Assembly (NCBI GenBank): GCA_937860285.1
Contig: CALMBS010000146.1
Coordinates: 1-26,459, forward strand
Length of the DNA: 26,459 bases
Origin: an uncultured Chloroflexota bacterium
Lineage (GTDB): Bacteria > Chloroflexota > Dehalococcoidia > UBA2247 > RBG-13-53-26
Direction of reading: 5' to 3'
The position numbers were made by a program, and so were the translations under genes. The notes beneath the pieces are model-generated. The model was not told the origin of the DNA, ran no database searches, and saw nothing but the letters and a program-made list of their open reading frames with translations. Positions 1-8,897 of the stretch are shown here, in pieces. How positions within the stretch are numbered: the first letter of the stretch is position 1; the number at the start of each line of letters is the position of its first letter.

Positions 1-2
1 AC

Positions 3-506
3 CTGACCCCGCAGCCGGCCAATGACCTGGCCATGTGGGTGGACGATGCCCTGGGGGATGACGTGCTGGCCGAGAGGCTGGCCGCCGTGGACACCTTCCA
101 GTTCACCAGCCTGCAGGCCCTGCGCGAGCGTCACGTGTCCATCATAGAGGAGGAGTTGGCCCGGGGAGGCAGCCTGAGGGAATCGGCGCCGGGCGACGAG
201 TTCCATTTCGTCAAGTCCCTGAGCGTGATCATCCGGGCCCCGTACGAAGCCAGCGACCTGAGGGAGTTCGTGGAGTGCCTGCGCAAGCTGAGCCCGGGGT
301 CGCTGTACTTCCACATCTTCGAGTCGAGGCTGCGGCTGGGGAGGGGCCTCAACGATTTCTCGGCCTGGCTGGCCGGCAGCCTGGACGAGCCCGAGCTGGC
401 CGAGAAGATCGCGCGGCTCGATCCCTACACGCACTCCCTGGAGGGGCTCAGGACGACCCTGACGGACCTGATAGAGAAGGAGATGGGTGAAGCTAGCCGA
501 TTATGA
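3..506 (+). CDS. DUF5752-like protein, 5'-truncated by window edge
   Basis: The reading frame is open to the left edge (in-frame codons from base 3), so the ATG at 33 may be internal and the N-terminus may lie outside the window. What is visible is an acidic, helix-rich soluble protein with no signal peptide or membrane segment. It contains a short hydrophobic beta-like stretch (KSLSVIIRAPYEA) followed by a segment around SLYFHIFESRLRLGRG. From memory this resembles the DUF5752 family, which I associate with trehalose gene clusters; no activity is known to me. The 3' end overlaps the start of the TreT-like gene by 20 bp, so the two are probably co-translated and the protein may serve trehalose metabolism. 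The family name is a moderate-confidence recollection; the coding status is clear from overlap, composition and operon position. Confidence 0.7.
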   Translation: MTPQPANDLAMWVDDALGDDVLAERLAAVDTFQFTSLQALRERHVSIIEEELARGGSLRESAPGDEFHFVKSLSVIIRAPYEASDLREFVECLRKLSPGSLYFHIFESRLRLGRGLNDFSAWLAGSLDEPELAEKIARLDPYTHSLEGLRTTLTDLIEKEMGEASRL

Positions 507-1704
507 GCCCATAGTGGGCCGGAGTGTCATAGAGGAGCTGCGGCTGCTGGCCTCGAAGATGGCCGGCCGGGAGGTCCAGAACATCAACTCGACCTTCGTG
601 GGCGGCGGCGTGGCCGAGATCCTCAACCGCATGGTGCCCATCCTACAGGAGCTGGGGGTGGACGCCCGGTGGACCGTGATCAAGGGCAGCCCGGCGTTCT
701 TCGAGGTGACCAAGAAGCTCCACAATGCGTTGCACGGGCGCCCGGAGGACGTCTCCGACGAGGACTTTGACCTGTTCCTGGACATCAACCGCCGGAACAT
801 GGCGGAGATGGACTTCCACGGGCAGACCATGTTCGTCCATGATCCCCAGCCCTGTGCTCTGGTCGAGAGAAAGGGGGACGCCGGCGGGAAGTGGATCTGG
901 AGGTGCCACATCGACGTCTCCAGTCCGGACGAGCGGGTGTGGCGGTTCCTGGAGCGCTACGTGGTCCGGTACGATGCCACCGTCTTCTCCGCGCCGGCCT
1001 TCTCCCGGCCGCTGCCGGTGCGGCAGTTCCTCATCTCACCGTCGATAGACCCGCTGAGCGACAAGAACAAGGAGCTTACCAGCCGCGAGATCGACTCCGC
1101 CATGGCCGGGATGGGCATCCCCCGGGACAAGCCCATTGTCACCCAGGTCTCCCGGTTCGACTACATGAAGGACCCGGTGGGCGTGATCCGGGCCTTCGAG
1201 CAGGTGAGGAGGTCCATCGACTGCCGCCTGGTCCTGATCGGCGGAGGGGCCACCGATGACCCGGAGGGCGAGAAGGTCCTGGCCCAGGTCAGGGAGGCGG
1301 CCGGCGGCCGGGTGGACATCCACATCGTGGCCGGCCAGACCAGGTCCGATATCGAGATCAACGCCCTGCAGCGCGCGTCGGCCGTCATTGTGCAGAAGTC
1401 CCTCAGGGAGGGCTTCGCGCTCACCGTGGCCGAGGCCCTGTGGAAGGCCCGGCCGGTAGTGGCTTCCGACGTGGGGGGCATACCGCTGCAGGTGAGGCAC
1501 AGGCTCACCGGACTGCTGTCGCATGGCATTGATGGGACGGCCTATGCCGTCCGCCAGCTGCTGTCGAACCCGGACTACGCCCGCTGGCTGGCGGAGAACG
1601 GCAGGGAGCATGTCAGGCACAACTTCCTGATCACCAGGCATGTGCGGGACTACCTGCTGCTCTTTCTGGCGCTGGACCATACGGAGGATGTGATTCACCT
1701 GTAG
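487..1704 (+). CDS. treT: Trehalose synthase, GT4 family (TreT-type)
   Basis: Predicted retaining GT-B glycosyltransferase. Characterised TreT enzymes join NDP-glucose and glucose directly to trehalose in the cytoplasm. The N-terminus carries the TreT-type NSTFVGGGVAEILNRMVP motif (about residues 34-51) followed by VIKGSPAFFEVTKKLHNAL. The C-terminal nucleotide-sugar half has VTQVSRFDYMKDP and the GT4 E-x7-E motif, REGFALTVAEAL, with glutamates near residues 308 and 316. The length of 405 aa is normal for the family. The start is GTG at 487, chosen because GAGAAGGAG lies just upstream and MKLADYEPIVG matches TreT N-termini; it overlaps the preceding gene by 20 bp. OtsA and OtsB follow, so two biochemical routes to trehalose sit side by side. 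Substrate preference (ADP- or UDP-glucose) cannot be read from sequence. Confidence 0.9.
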   Translation: MKLADYEPIVGRSVIEELRLLASKMAGREVQNINSTFVGGGVAEILNRMVPILQELGVDARWTVIKGSPAFFEVTKKLHNALHGRPEDVSDEDFDLFLDINRRNMAEMDFHGQTMFVHDPQPCALVERKGDAGGKWIWRCHIDVSSPDERVWRFLERYVVRYDATVFSAPAFSRPLPVRQFLISPSIDPLSDKNKELTSREIDSAMAGMGIPRDKPIVTQVSRFDYMKDPVGVIRAFEQVRRSIDCRLVLIGGGATDDPEGEKVLAQVREAAGGRVDIHIVAGQTRSDIEINALQRASAVIVQKSLREGFALTVAEALWKARPVVASDVGGIPLQVRHRLTGLLSHGIDGTAYAVRQLLSNPDYARWLAENGREHVRHNFLITRHVRDYLLLFLALDHTEDVIHL

Positions 1705-1777
1705 CCGTCCGCCGGGCGCGGGCCCGGGCTGGCGGGTCGGACTGCAGGAAACCGGCAGGGACCGAAGGAGGTCGAAG

Positions 1778-3253
<1,476 letters not shown>

Positions 3254-4051
3254 GTGGAGCACCTTTTCTCCGTGTGGCCGGAGATGGCGGAGCGCGTCAG
3301 GGGCGCCGGCCGGGTGGTGTTGCTGACGGACTTCGACGGGACCCTGTCCCACATTGCCGGCCGGCCGGAGGAGGCGGTACTGCCGGACGACACCAGGCAG
3401 GGGATCGAGGCGCTCTCCTCCGACCCGAGGGTGGGGGTGGCGGTGATCAGCGGCCGGGCCCTGGACGACATCAAAGAGAAGGTGGACCTCCCGGGCATCA
3501 CCTATGCCGGCAACCACGGCATTGAGATAGAGGGGCCGTCACTGAGGTTCGTCTATCCCCCGGCGCAGGCGGCAAAGCCGGTCATGCGCCGGCTGCACTC
3601 GGCCCTGGGCCGGGCGCTGTCCGGCATCGACGGGGTCGTCCTGGAGGACAAGGGGATTACGCTCTCCGTGCACTACCGCCTGGTTGCCCGGGAGCGGGTG
3701 GGTGAGGTGAAGAGGATATGTGAGGAGGCGGTAGACGGGCCCCGGTCCAGGGGCCAGGTCAGGACCACCGGGGGGAAGATGGTCTACGAGATACGGCCGG
3801 GCGTGGTCTGGGACAAGGAGGACGCCGTGGTGCTGCTGCTCGCCTCCTGGACCCCCTCAGGGGAGGCGGCCGGCCTGACCTTCTTCCTGGGCGACGACCT
3901 GACGGACGAAGGCGGGTTCAGGGCGGTGAACGCCCGCGGCGGGGTCTCGGTGTTCGTCGGCAGGCCCGGCCGGGACACGGCGGCCCGTTTCTTTCTAAGG
4001 TCACCGGGGGAGGTGCCGGGCTTCCTGCGCCGCCTGGCTGCGGCGCTGTAG
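3254..4051 (+). CDS. otsB: Trehalose-6-phosphate phosphatase (HAD superfamily)
   Basis: Dephosphorylates trehalose-6-phosphate to trehalose, completing the OtsA route. HAD motif I is LLTDFDGTLS (nucleophile Asp26 and Asp28), motif II is VAVISGR, and motif III/IV is FFLGDDLTDEGGF with acidic residues near 214-218. The OtsB cap region is represented by YAGNHGIEIEG and GKMVYEIRP. At 265 aa the length is typical of single-domain OtsB. The start is GTG at 3254, immediately after the otsA TAG at 3251-3253 with no spacer; the G-rich otsA end (GTCGGGGGGC) could serve as a weak ribosome-binding site, so translation is probably coupled by re-initiation. No terminator is obvious directly after the gene; the next transcription signal is the promoter near 4100. 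Confidence 0.95.
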   Translation: MEHLFSVWPEMAERVRGAGRVVLLTDFDGTLSHIAGRPEEAVLPDDTRQGIEALSSDPRVGVAVISGRALDDIKEKVDLPGITYAGNHGIEIEGPSLRFVYPPAQAAKPVMRRLHSALGRALSGIDGVVLEDKGITLSVHYRLVARERVGEVKRICEEAVDGPRSRGQVRTTGGKMVYEIRPGVVWDKEDAVVLLLASWTPSGEAAGLTFFLGDDLTDEGGFRAVNARGGVSVFVGRPGRDTAARFFLRSPGEVPGFLRRLAAAL

Positions 4052-4098
4052 CCGGCCGGTCCGGCAGGCCGCGATGTGCGAGGGCGGTTGCTCGGTAA

Positions 4099-4107
4099 TG
4101 GTATAAT
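4099..4107 (+). promoter_or_regulatory. Extended -10 promoter upstream of glycan cluster
   Basis: TGGTATAAT is a perfect extended -10 (TG at 4099-4100, one base, TATAAT at 4102-4107). No good -35 hexamer sits 16-18 bp upstream, which is usual for extended -10 promoters. It is the only consensus -10 I saw between otsB and the glycan genes. Transcription would begin near 4114 and produce an untranslated leader of about 390 nt before the ATG at 4505. Confidence 0.65.
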
Positions 4108-4113
4108 GTAAAA

Positions 4114-4450
4114 TTGTTCAGAACCAGTCATCGTGGCTTAGAGCGTATAGGAGGGCCGCGAATGGCGGGTCAAGTCTGGGGGGATGACCATCGTGGCCAA
4201 CCATTGTTGTGCATGATTTGACACGAAGTTCGTTTGATGGCAACATTTACGCAATAGTGTGTCCGGCTTTTGGGGGCGGTGAAGCCATGTGGGAGGAGTT
4301 GCGGGCCGCAAGGGTAACCGGGTGCCTCGAACGACTAATGCGGCAGGGGGAGCGCGGCAGACACGAGACGCTTTCTTAGTGCGACCTGAGCTGGGGACGT
4401 TGAACCGCTATCTGCATCTGGTCACTTGGGTAGCGGGGAGCCAATAGTGA
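4114..4450 (+). promoter_or_regulatory. Long structured 5' leader, candidate attenuator RNA
   Basis: This stretch of roughly 340 bases has no convincing gene and is visibly less GC-rich than the flanking genes in its first 150 bases. Local pairings can be seen by eye: GGCTT at 4265-4269 with AAGCC at 4282-4286; the near-palindrome GCGGGCCGC at 4301-4309; and CCGCTA at 4405-4410 with TAGCGG at 4431-4436. It starts downstream of the extended -10 promoter and runs into the terminator hairpin at 4451, so it has the architecture of a cis-acting leader that controls read-through into the polysaccharide genes. I could not match it to a riboswitch class I know. A degraded mobile element is an alternative. 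Confidence 0.4.
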
Positions 4451-4484
4451 AACCGACCGTGAGAGGTCGGTTGTTTGCTTTCTT
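4451..4484 (+). terminator. Intrinsic terminator just before the DUF354 gene
   Basis: AACCGACC (4451-4458) pairs perfectly with GGTCGGTT (4465-4472) around the hexaloop GTGAGA, followed by the T-rich tail GTTTGCTTTCTT (4473-4484). The tail ends about 20 nt before the ATG at 4505. It lies more than 340 bp downstream of the -10 element and immediately upstream of the first gene of the glycan cluster, which suits transcription attenuation better than simple termination of otsB. The T-tract is interrupted, so efficiency may be moderate. Confidence 0.7.
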
Positions 4485-4504
4485 GGGGGATTTACTGGCC
4501 GATC

Positions 4505-5623
4505 ATGAGAATCATCTTCGATATCGGACACCCGGCGCAGGTCCACCTCTTCAGGAACGCGGTGTGGCAGCTGCAGCGCGACGGGCACGAAGTCGCCGTA
4601 ACGTGCAGCGACAAGGATGTCACCATCGGTCTACTCAGGGGGTACGGGGTGCCCTACCACGTCATCGGCAGGTCTCGAAGGGGCGTGGCCAAGCTGTTTC
4701 TGGAGATGCTGGCCAGGGACTGGAGGCTGCTGCGGTTTGCCCTGTCTTTCAAGCCGGACGTTATGGTCGGCGGGCCCGGCAACGTGACCGCCCCGACGGT
4801 GGGCCGGTTGCTGCGGAAGCCCTCCGTCGTGTTCGACGACACCGAACACTCGAGGTATGAGCACCTCCTGATGGACCGGCTGGCCACGATCATATGCACG
4901 CCGGCCTGCTACAAGAAGGAGCTGGGGAGGCCACAACTCCGGTATGACGGATACCCGCCGCTGGCGTACCTGCATCCCCGGTACTTCAGGCCGGACCCAG
5001 CGGTGCTGTCGGGGCTGGGCCTTGGTGAAGGCGAGAAACTGGTGGTGATGCGTTTCGTGGCCTTTCAGGCTTCACACGACGTGGCGACCACCGGCTTCTC
5101 TCCGGCGGCGAAGCTGAAGCTGGTCGAGGGCCTGGAGAAGCACGGAAGAGTGATCATCACGTCGGAATCGCCGTTGCCGGAATCTCTGAGGAAGTACCAG
5201 CTGAGAGTGTCTCCGGAACAGCTGCATTCCGTTCTCTCCTATGCTGACCTCTATGTCGGCGACGGCGGAACGACGGCTGTCGAGGCAGCTCTCCTGGGAA
5301 CGCCGTCCGTGCACTGCATCCGGGTGGTGCGCCAGGGCAGGGTCCTGTCTGCCGCGGACATCCACGGCAGCTTCTGGGACCTGCAGAACAGGTACCGGCT
5401 GCTGTACACGTTCACGGATGAAGAGCAGGCCATAGGAAAGGCAGGGGAGTTGCTGGGCCTGACTGATGCCAAGAAGATCTGGAAAGGCAGGGTAGAGAAC
5501 TTGCTGGCGAACAGCACGGATGTCACGTCATTCATCACCTGGGTCATACGCCAATCTCCTTCCGGGCTGCAGCACATCCGGGGTCAAGTGTCTGTTCGAG
5601 AGAGGCTCACCGATGCTTACTAG
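4505..5623 (+). CDS. DUF354 family GT-B-like protein
   Basis: DUF354 proteins look like GT-B glycosyltransferases or UDP-GlcNAc 2-epimerases and occur in surface-polysaccharide loci; their reaction is not established. The N-terminus MRIIFDIGHPAQVHLFRN is the family hallmark, followed by KPDVMVGGPGNVTAP, VVFDDTEHS and, in the C-terminal Rossmann half, SYADLYVGDGGTTAVEAALL, the usual sugar-nucleotide-binding region. The protein has 372 aa and no signal peptide or membrane segment, so it is probably cytoplasmic or peripheral. The ATG at 4505 was chosen over an upstream in-frame TTG at 4475 because the family start is MRIIFDIGHP and the upstream codons overlap the terminator tail; GGGGGA at 4485-4490 may be the ribosome-binding site. 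The next gene begins inside its last 11 bases. Confidence 0.85.
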   Translation: MRIIFDIGHPAQVHLFRNAVWQLQRDGHEVAVTCSDKDVTIGLLRGYGVPYHVIGRSRRGVAKLFLEMLARDWRLLRFALSFKPDVMVGGPGNVTAPTVGRLLRKPSVVFDDTEHSRYEHLLMDRLATIICTPACYKKELGRPQLRYDGYPPLAYLHPRYFRPDPAVLSGLGLGEGEKLVVMRFVAFQASHDVATTGFSPAAKLKLVEGLEKHGRVIITSESPLPESLRKYQLRVSPEQLHSVLSYADLYVGDGGTTAVEAALLGTPSVHCIRVVRQGRVLSAADIHGSFWDLQNRYRLLYTFTDEEQAIGKAGELLGLTDAKKIWKGRVENLLANSTDVTSFITWVIRQSPSGLQHIRGQVSVRERLTDAY

Positions 5624-6788
5624 AAGCTATGACGTGGCGGAAGCGGTGGTGCTCCCGATGACCAGGGATGTGGCCCAGGAGGCTGTGGGCCCCATCCTGG
5701 AGGTGTACCACAGAACGAAACTGGAGACCTGGAAAGACTGGGAAGCGGCCAACGTGATGATGGACCTGCCGCACAAGTGGGAGTTCAGCCTGCTGCTACT
5801 TCACGACCACTCGCCCGTGGGGTTTCTGATCGCCTCCGTGTACGGGGCGGAGACCGTGCACATCCACCAGATGGCGGTGCTGGGCGACTACCAGGGAATC
5901 GGCGGCGGCAAGAGTCTGCTGACAAGGCTGATCCAGCTGGCCGATGAGAAGGGGATGAGGGACATCACCCTGGAGACGCGGCCCGGCACAGAGGCGGCGC
6001 AAGGGCTCTACGCGTCGATGGGCTTCGAGGTCATCCAGGACGCCGCCGACCTGAACGCGTACCTGATCAACAAGGGGAAGCTGTGGCGGGATGACGGCTA
6101 CTACCCCATTGTCCGGGAAGGCGTCAAGGTGTGGAGCAAAGAGCTCAGGAAGAAGAGAGTGACTGCCAGGGCCCTGTTCATCAGCCCTCACACTGATGAT
6201 GTCGAATTGGGTGCTGGCGGCACGGTCGCCCGGTTCGTGGCCAGCCACGAGGTGCACGTGGCTGCCTTCAGCGATGCCTGGGATGCACAGCCGGAGAGCC
6301 TCCCCGAGAACACGCTCCTGGGCGAGATGAGGCAAGCCATGGAAGTGCTCGGCGTTGGCGGAGACCGGGTGCACGTGCTAAAGTTCAGGACCAGGCATTT
6401 CCAGTCGGCCAGGCAGAGGGTCCTCGATGAGATGATCAGGATCCGGGACCGCGTGCGGCCGGACTTCGTCTTCGCCCCTTCCACGAGAGACAGCCATCAG
6501 GACCATCAGGTGGTGATCAATGAGGTCCTGAGGGCGTTCAAGGGGTCCCGCACCACCATCCTGGGCTATGAGCTGCCCTGGAACAACCTGTCATTTGAGA
6601 CCACCGGCTTCGTGGCCCTGGACGAGGAGCACATCAACAAGAAGCTGGCCGCCCTGTCCCAGTACCGGTCGCAGCAGCACCGGAGATATCTCAACGAGGA
6701 GTTCATAAGGGGGCTGGCCAGTGTCAGGGGTACCCAGATAGGCAGCAAGTACGCCGAGGCATTCGAGGTAATGAGGGTGATGCTCTGA
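5613..6788 (+). CDS. Fused GNAT N-acetyltransferase / PIG-L deacetylase
   Basis: A two-domain enzyme of 391 aa. Residues 1-155 are a GNAT domain: HIHQMAVLGDYQGIGGG carries the acetyl-CoA-binding loop near 93-99, followed by ETRPGTEAAQGLYASMGF. Residues 185-391 are a PIG-L/LmbE Zn-dependent deacetylase with PHTDDVELGAGG (His193, Asp195, Asp196) and RDSHQDHQ (His298), the usual metal ligands; the second residue of PHPDD is Thr instead of Pro. PIG-L enzymes remove N-acyl groups from amino sugars, so one polypeptide may both remove and add acyl groups on a glycan amino group. The ATG at 5613 (GAGAGAGG just upstream) is preferred over an upstream in-frame start at 5520, whose extra 31 residues are low-quality sequence inside the DUF354 gene. 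It overlaps that gene by 11 bp. Confidence 0.88.
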   Translation: MLTRSYDVAEAVVLPMTRDVAQEAVGPILEVYHRTKLETWKDWEAANVMMDLPHKWEFSLLLLHDHSPVGFLIASVYGAETVHIHQMAVLGDYQGIGGGKSLLTRLIQLADEKGMRDITLETRPGTEAAQGLYASMGFEVIQDAADLNAYLINKGKLWRDDGYYPIVREGVKVWSKELRKKRVTARALFISPHTDDVELGAGGTVARFVASHEVHVAAFSDAWDAQPESLPENTLLGEMRQAMEVLGVGGDRVHVLKFRTRHFQSARQRVLDEMIRIRDRVRPDFVFAPSTRDSHQDHQVVINEVLRAFKGSRTTILGYELPWNNLSFETTGFVALDEEHINKKLAALSQYRSQQHRRYLNEEFIRGLASVRGTQIGSKYAEAFEVMRVML

Positions 6789-6801
6789 GAGGCCGACAGA
6801 A

Positions 6802-7503
6802 GTGAGTAGAGTAGTAGCCATCCATCAGCCGAACTACCTGCCCTGGATCGGATACTTCTACAAGATCGCGCACTGCGACGTCTTCGTCTTCCTGGACAAC
6901 GTCCAGTATGAGAAACGAGGCTTCACCAACAGGAACAGGATCAAGACGTCCCAGGGGCCCGGCTGGCTCACCATTGCCGTGTTGACCCGCCGCTGCTACT
7001 ATCAGGCGGTCAAAGATGTCAGGATCGCCGATGGCGATTTCTGGCACCAGCGACAGGCGGCCAGTCTGACCCACTGCTACGCGCGGTCCCCGTACTTCGC
7101 GGAGTATGCCCAGAACTTCAGGGACATCTATGGCAGGCCGTGGGAGTATCTGGCGGACCTCAACCAGGTCTTGGTGAAGGACATCTGCCGGATGCTGGGC
7201 ATCGGCAGCGTGGAGTTCCGGCGGGCGTCCGAGCTGAACGTGTCCGGCGCCAAGAGCGAACTCATGGCCCAGATCTGCCGGGAGGTCGGTGGGGACACCT
7301 ACATCTCCCCCAGCGTGGGCGGCAGCAGGGGCTACATGGAGCTAGAGCCATTTGAGAAGCGCGGCGTCGAGGTCCGCTACTTCGATTTCGTCCACCCCGT
7401 GTACCAGCAGCTCTGGGGCGATTTCTGCCCCAACATGTCCGTGGTGGACCTGCTCTTCAATGAAGGCGGCCGAAGCCTGGACATCCTGAACGGGTGCCCC
7501 TGA
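6802..7503 (+). CDS. WbqC-like family protein
   Basis: The WbqC family is named after an O-antigen gene; members are common in lipopolysaccharide and capsule loci and are thought to act on nucleotide-sugar precursors, possibly as aminoacyl or acyl transferases, but the reaction is not settled. The signature AIHQPNYLPWIGYFYKI spans residues 6-22, followed by VFLDNVQYEKRGFTNRNRIK and, later, YISPSVGGSRGYME and VDLLFNEG, all typical. At 233 aa it has normal length. The start is GTG at 6802, 13 bp after the preceding stop, chosen because MSRVVAIHQPNYLP fits family starts. It lies between the GNAT/PIG-L fusion and an adenylating enzyme, consistent with building a modified amino sugar. Confidence 0.9.
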   Translation: MSRVVAIHQPNYLPWIGYFYKIAHCDVFVFLDNVQYEKRGFTNRNRIKTSQGPGWLTIAVLTRRCYYQAVKDVRIADGDFWHQRQAASLTHCYARSPYFAEYAQNFRDIYGRPWEYLADLNQVLVKDICRMLGIGSVEFRRASELNVSGAKSELMAQICREVGGDTYISPSVGGSRGYMELEPFEKRGVEVRYFDFVHPVYQQLWGDFCPNMSVVDLLFNEGGRSLDILNGCP

Positions 7504-7543
7504 AGAACACCCCCCTTGATGTGCCCGCATGGAGTAGAAGAGG

Positions 7544-8893
7544 ATGACGGTGTACTCGAAGATTACACAGCACGTGGTCTACCCCCTTGGCGATGCCGTC
7601 CTGCGCACGAACGTGATGAAGTACATGGACGCTCTGGAGAGGTCCCAGTGGTGGTCCCTGGACGAGCTGGTGGAGATGCAGAACACCAAGCTGCGCGCGC
7701 TGGTGGCCCATGCCTATCGGAACGTGCCCTACTATCGCCGCGTTATGGACGAGAGAGGCCTATCGGTGGCGGAAATCCGGACAGTCGATGACCTGCCCAG
7801 GCTGCCGGTGCTGACCAAAGACCTGGTTCGCCAGAACTACGCTGATCTGAAGGCGCGGGGTTTCCGGAGATGGCATCCGTCCCTGGAGACATCGTCCGGG
7901 TCGACGGGGAAACCCCTGCAGTACTATACGACGATGGACGCCCGTTCCATCGGCTGGGCGGCCACCTTCCGCAGCTGGAAATGGGCCGGATACCGGCTGG
8001 GGGACAAGAGAGTCACCATGGCGGCCTCCGCCCTTCTTCCGGAGCGCCCTTCCGTGGCGCAGCGATTGCGCTGGTTTGCCGAGCGCAACGTCCCCCTGTC
8101 GGCGGTGCACCTCACCCGGGAAACGATGGCCTCCCACGCCCGGAGGATCGAGCAGTACCGGCCCCGGTTCATAAGGGGATACCCCACGGCCCTGTACCTG
8201 TTTGCCGATTACCTCAGGAGCCAGGGCAGATGCCTGCAGGGCGTGAAGGCGGCTTTCACCACGGCGGAGATGCTGCCGTTGAGCTACCGGCGTACCATCG
8301 AGAACCAGTTCGGGTGTCAGGTGCAAGACCAGTACGGCTGTATAGAAGGAGCCGCCAAGGCCATTGAGTGCGCCAGCCATCAGGGCTATCATATCGCGGC
8401 CGAGCTGACGAAAATGGAGATGGTGGACTCCGACGGGAAGGCGGCCGGGCCCGGAAAGCCGGCGGACATCCTGGCCACCGACCTGCACAACTACGCCATG
8501 CCCTTCATCAGGTACGCGGTCGGCGACCGGGCGGTGCTCAGCGAGAGCCGGTGCTCATGCGGGCGCGGGCTGCCCGTGATCAAGTCCCTGGAGGGCAGGA
8601 CCACTGACGTCATACGGTTCGACAATGGGGTGGCGCTGTCCGGGGTGGCGATCACCGGGATATTCAGTTTCTGCCAGGTCAAGCAGTTCCAGGTGGTGCA
8701 GACAGCCGGCAGCAGGCTGCTGGTCAAAGTGGTCAAGGGCGACGGCTACACGCAGACCGACACGGACCTCTACACCGGACTGCTGCGCTCTCACGCCGGC
8801 CAGGACGTGGAGATTGCCGTTGAGTATGTCGATGACATCCCCACCACGAAGGCCGGCAAGCACAGGTTCGTCATATCGAGTCCAGCGGCGTAG
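7544..8893 (+). CDS. Adenylate-forming ligase, CapK/PaaK-like
   Basis: Member of the phenylacetate-CoA ligase-like branch of the ANL (AMP-binding) superfamily; in capsule loci such proteins are often called CapK. The enzyme would activate a carboxylic acid as acyl-AMP for transfer to CoA or a sugar. Seen: the P-loop SSGSTGKP (residues 117-124), the central DQYGCIEGAA motif with acceptor Glu, MPFIRYAVGDRAVLS (adenine/ribose-binding region) and GRTTDVI near the C-terminal hinge. CSCGRGLP before the hinge is typical of this branch. At 449 aa it is full length. The ATG at 7544 follows GAAGAGG. The CapA-like gene begins four bases after its stop codon. The acid substrate cannot be inferred. Confidence 0.88.
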   Translation: MTVYSKITQHVVYPLGDAVLRTNVMKYMDALERSQWWSLDELVEMQNTKLRALVAHAYRNVPYYRRVMDERGLSVAEIRTVDDLPRLPVLTKDLVRQNYADLKARGFRRWHPSLETSSGSTGKPLQYYTTMDARSIGWAATFRSWKWAGYRLGDKRVTMAASALLPERPSVAQRLRWFAERNVPLSAVHLTRETMASHARRIEQYRPRFIRGYPTALYLFADYLRSQGRCLQGVKAAFTTAEMLPLSYRRTIENQFGCQVQDQYGCIEGAAKAIECASHQGYHIAAELTKMEMVDSDGKAAGPGKPADILATDLHNYAMPFIRYAVGDRAVLSESRCSCGRGLPVIKSLEGRTTDVIRFDNGVALSGVAITGIFSFCQVKQFQVVQTAGSRLLVKVVKGDGYTQTDTDLYTGLLRSHAGQDVEIAVEYVDDIPTTKAGKHRFVISSPAA

Positions 8894-8897
8894 AGGT

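Noticed and set aside
4129..4197. Nine-base direct repeat CATCGTGGC at 4129-4137 and 4189-4197
   Set aside because: Only two short copies with no third copy or symmetry; may be chance.
4114..4450. Assignment of the leader to a known riboswitch, ops/JUMPstart element or group II intron remnant
   Set aside because: I found no core motif of a class I can recognise; GGGTAGCGGGG is only superficially like the ops GGCGGTAGCGT sequence, and no intron domain V was found.
4426..4860. A 144-codon + strand frame beginning in the leader
   Set aside because: It runs through the terminator hairpin and overlaps the DUF354 gene in another frame with Arg-rich shadow composition.
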